Origin: Cellulomonas sp. B6
GTDB lineage: Bacteria; Actinomycetota; Actinomycetes; Actinomycetales; Cellulomonadaceae
Assembly: GCF_001462455.1 (NCBI RefSeq)
Contig: NZ_LNTD01000063.1
Span: forward strand, 1 to 42,550
Length of the DNA: 42,550 bases
Direction: 5' to 3'
The translations under genes and the position numbers were made by a program. Below the pieces are notes generated by a model. The model was not told the DNA's origin. It did no database searches and saw only the letters and a program-made list of their open reading frames with translations. Shown in pieces: positions 42,291 through 42,550 of the stretch (the first letter of the stretch is position 1; every line of letters starts with the position of its first letter).

Positions 42291-42308
42291 ACCGGCTGGA
42301 CGGTATAG
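42287..42308. promoter_or_regulatory. TetR operator
   Basis: CTATACCG (42287-42294) and CGGTATAG (42301-42308) are perfect 8-bp inverted arms around GCTGGA. The site overlaps the -10 box of the divergent gene and lies next to the tetR gene, so it is the likely binding site of the repressor. Confidence 0.75.
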
Positions 42309-42416
42309 CCGTTGTCGGGTGACGAGCCCGGCGACCCGGTCCGGGGAGTGGACCCGGCCCGTGTGCCCGACCCCCGGACCCGCCCGGTCAGCGCGGAACC
42401 GTGAAAGGACGTCACC

Positions 42417-42550
42417 GTGCCCACGCACGCGACCTCACCCACCCCCGACGCCGAGCGCGTCACCGACGCGGCGACCGCTACGACGTCCGGCACCGCGAGG
42501 CGCAGCGCGGCTGCGGCGGAGCGGAGCGCGGCGGCCGACCCGTCGTCCGT
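42417..42550 (+). CDS. Start of a TetR-divergent gene (3' end outside window)
   Basis: GTG 42417 follows AAAGGA with 7-nt spacing; 44 codons are open to the window edge. The visible N-terminus is Ala/Thr/Ser-rich and hydrophilic (TDAATATTSGTARRSAAA) with no domain yet. By position opposite tetR behind its operator, an efflux pump or other membrane protein is likely, but nothing seen here proves it. Confidence 0.65.
   Translation, partial: MPTHATSPTPDAERVTDAATATTSGTARRSAAAAERSAAADPSS

Overview
The window is very GC-rich (roughly 75 percent by eye), densely coded, uses many GTG starts and carries actinobacterial hallmarks: LuxR-type ATPase regulators, VanY-like peptidases, PspC, a stand-alone LigD-type polymerase, an IdeR/DtxR-type iron box, and TANNNT -10 boxes placed directly before start codons. 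A Micrococcales host, perhaps Cellulomonas or a relative, is my inference; no rRNA or other marker confirms it.

Left host segment (1-13.3 kb): a DUF3806-like protein cut by the window edge; a VanY-like D-Ala-D-Ala carboxypeptidase; a minus-strand four-gene run (small protein, LuxR-family ATPase regulator, LigD-like PolDom, DHA2-type MFS exporter) with overlaps or gaps of at most 22 bp; then plus-strand pspC, an RsbW-like ATPase, a ParA/MinD-like ATPase, and an ECF sigma factor followed by a single-pass membrane protein. The last two share an upstream promoter-like element.

Integrated element (about 13.31-22.76 kb): lower GC, flanked by a 17-bp direct repeat inside the start of a 5'-3' exonuclease gene. 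The original exonuclease 5' end is stranded at the left boundary as a 19-codon stub. At the right boundary the element supplies a new promoter, start codon and first codons, so the gene is rebuilt in frame. The element holds a decayed serine integrase with terminator, three small orphan genes (two with a membrane segment), an IS481 remnant, a 166-bp internally deleted IS5-like element, a large SF2 helicase with a C-terminal PD-(D/E)xK-like domain (candidate defence effector), a decayed ImmA/IrrE-DUF4411 toxin-antitoxin pair and a GIY-YIG nuclease protein.

Right host segment (22.7-42.55 kb): the rebuilt exonuclease; a small membrane protein; a second DUF3806 protein; a 1378-residue secreted subtilase with Ig-like repeats; a helix-turn-helix protein with a 30-bp coding tandem repeat; a second VanY-like peptidase; an ATPase resembling the N-terminus of a LuxR regulator but with Arg in the Walker A lysine position; an ABC transporter operon; OsmC; a feoABC operon behind an iron box; a large FAD/Fe-S D-2-hydroxyacid dehydrogenase; and a TetR regulator divergent from a gene that leaves the window, with a clear operator between them.
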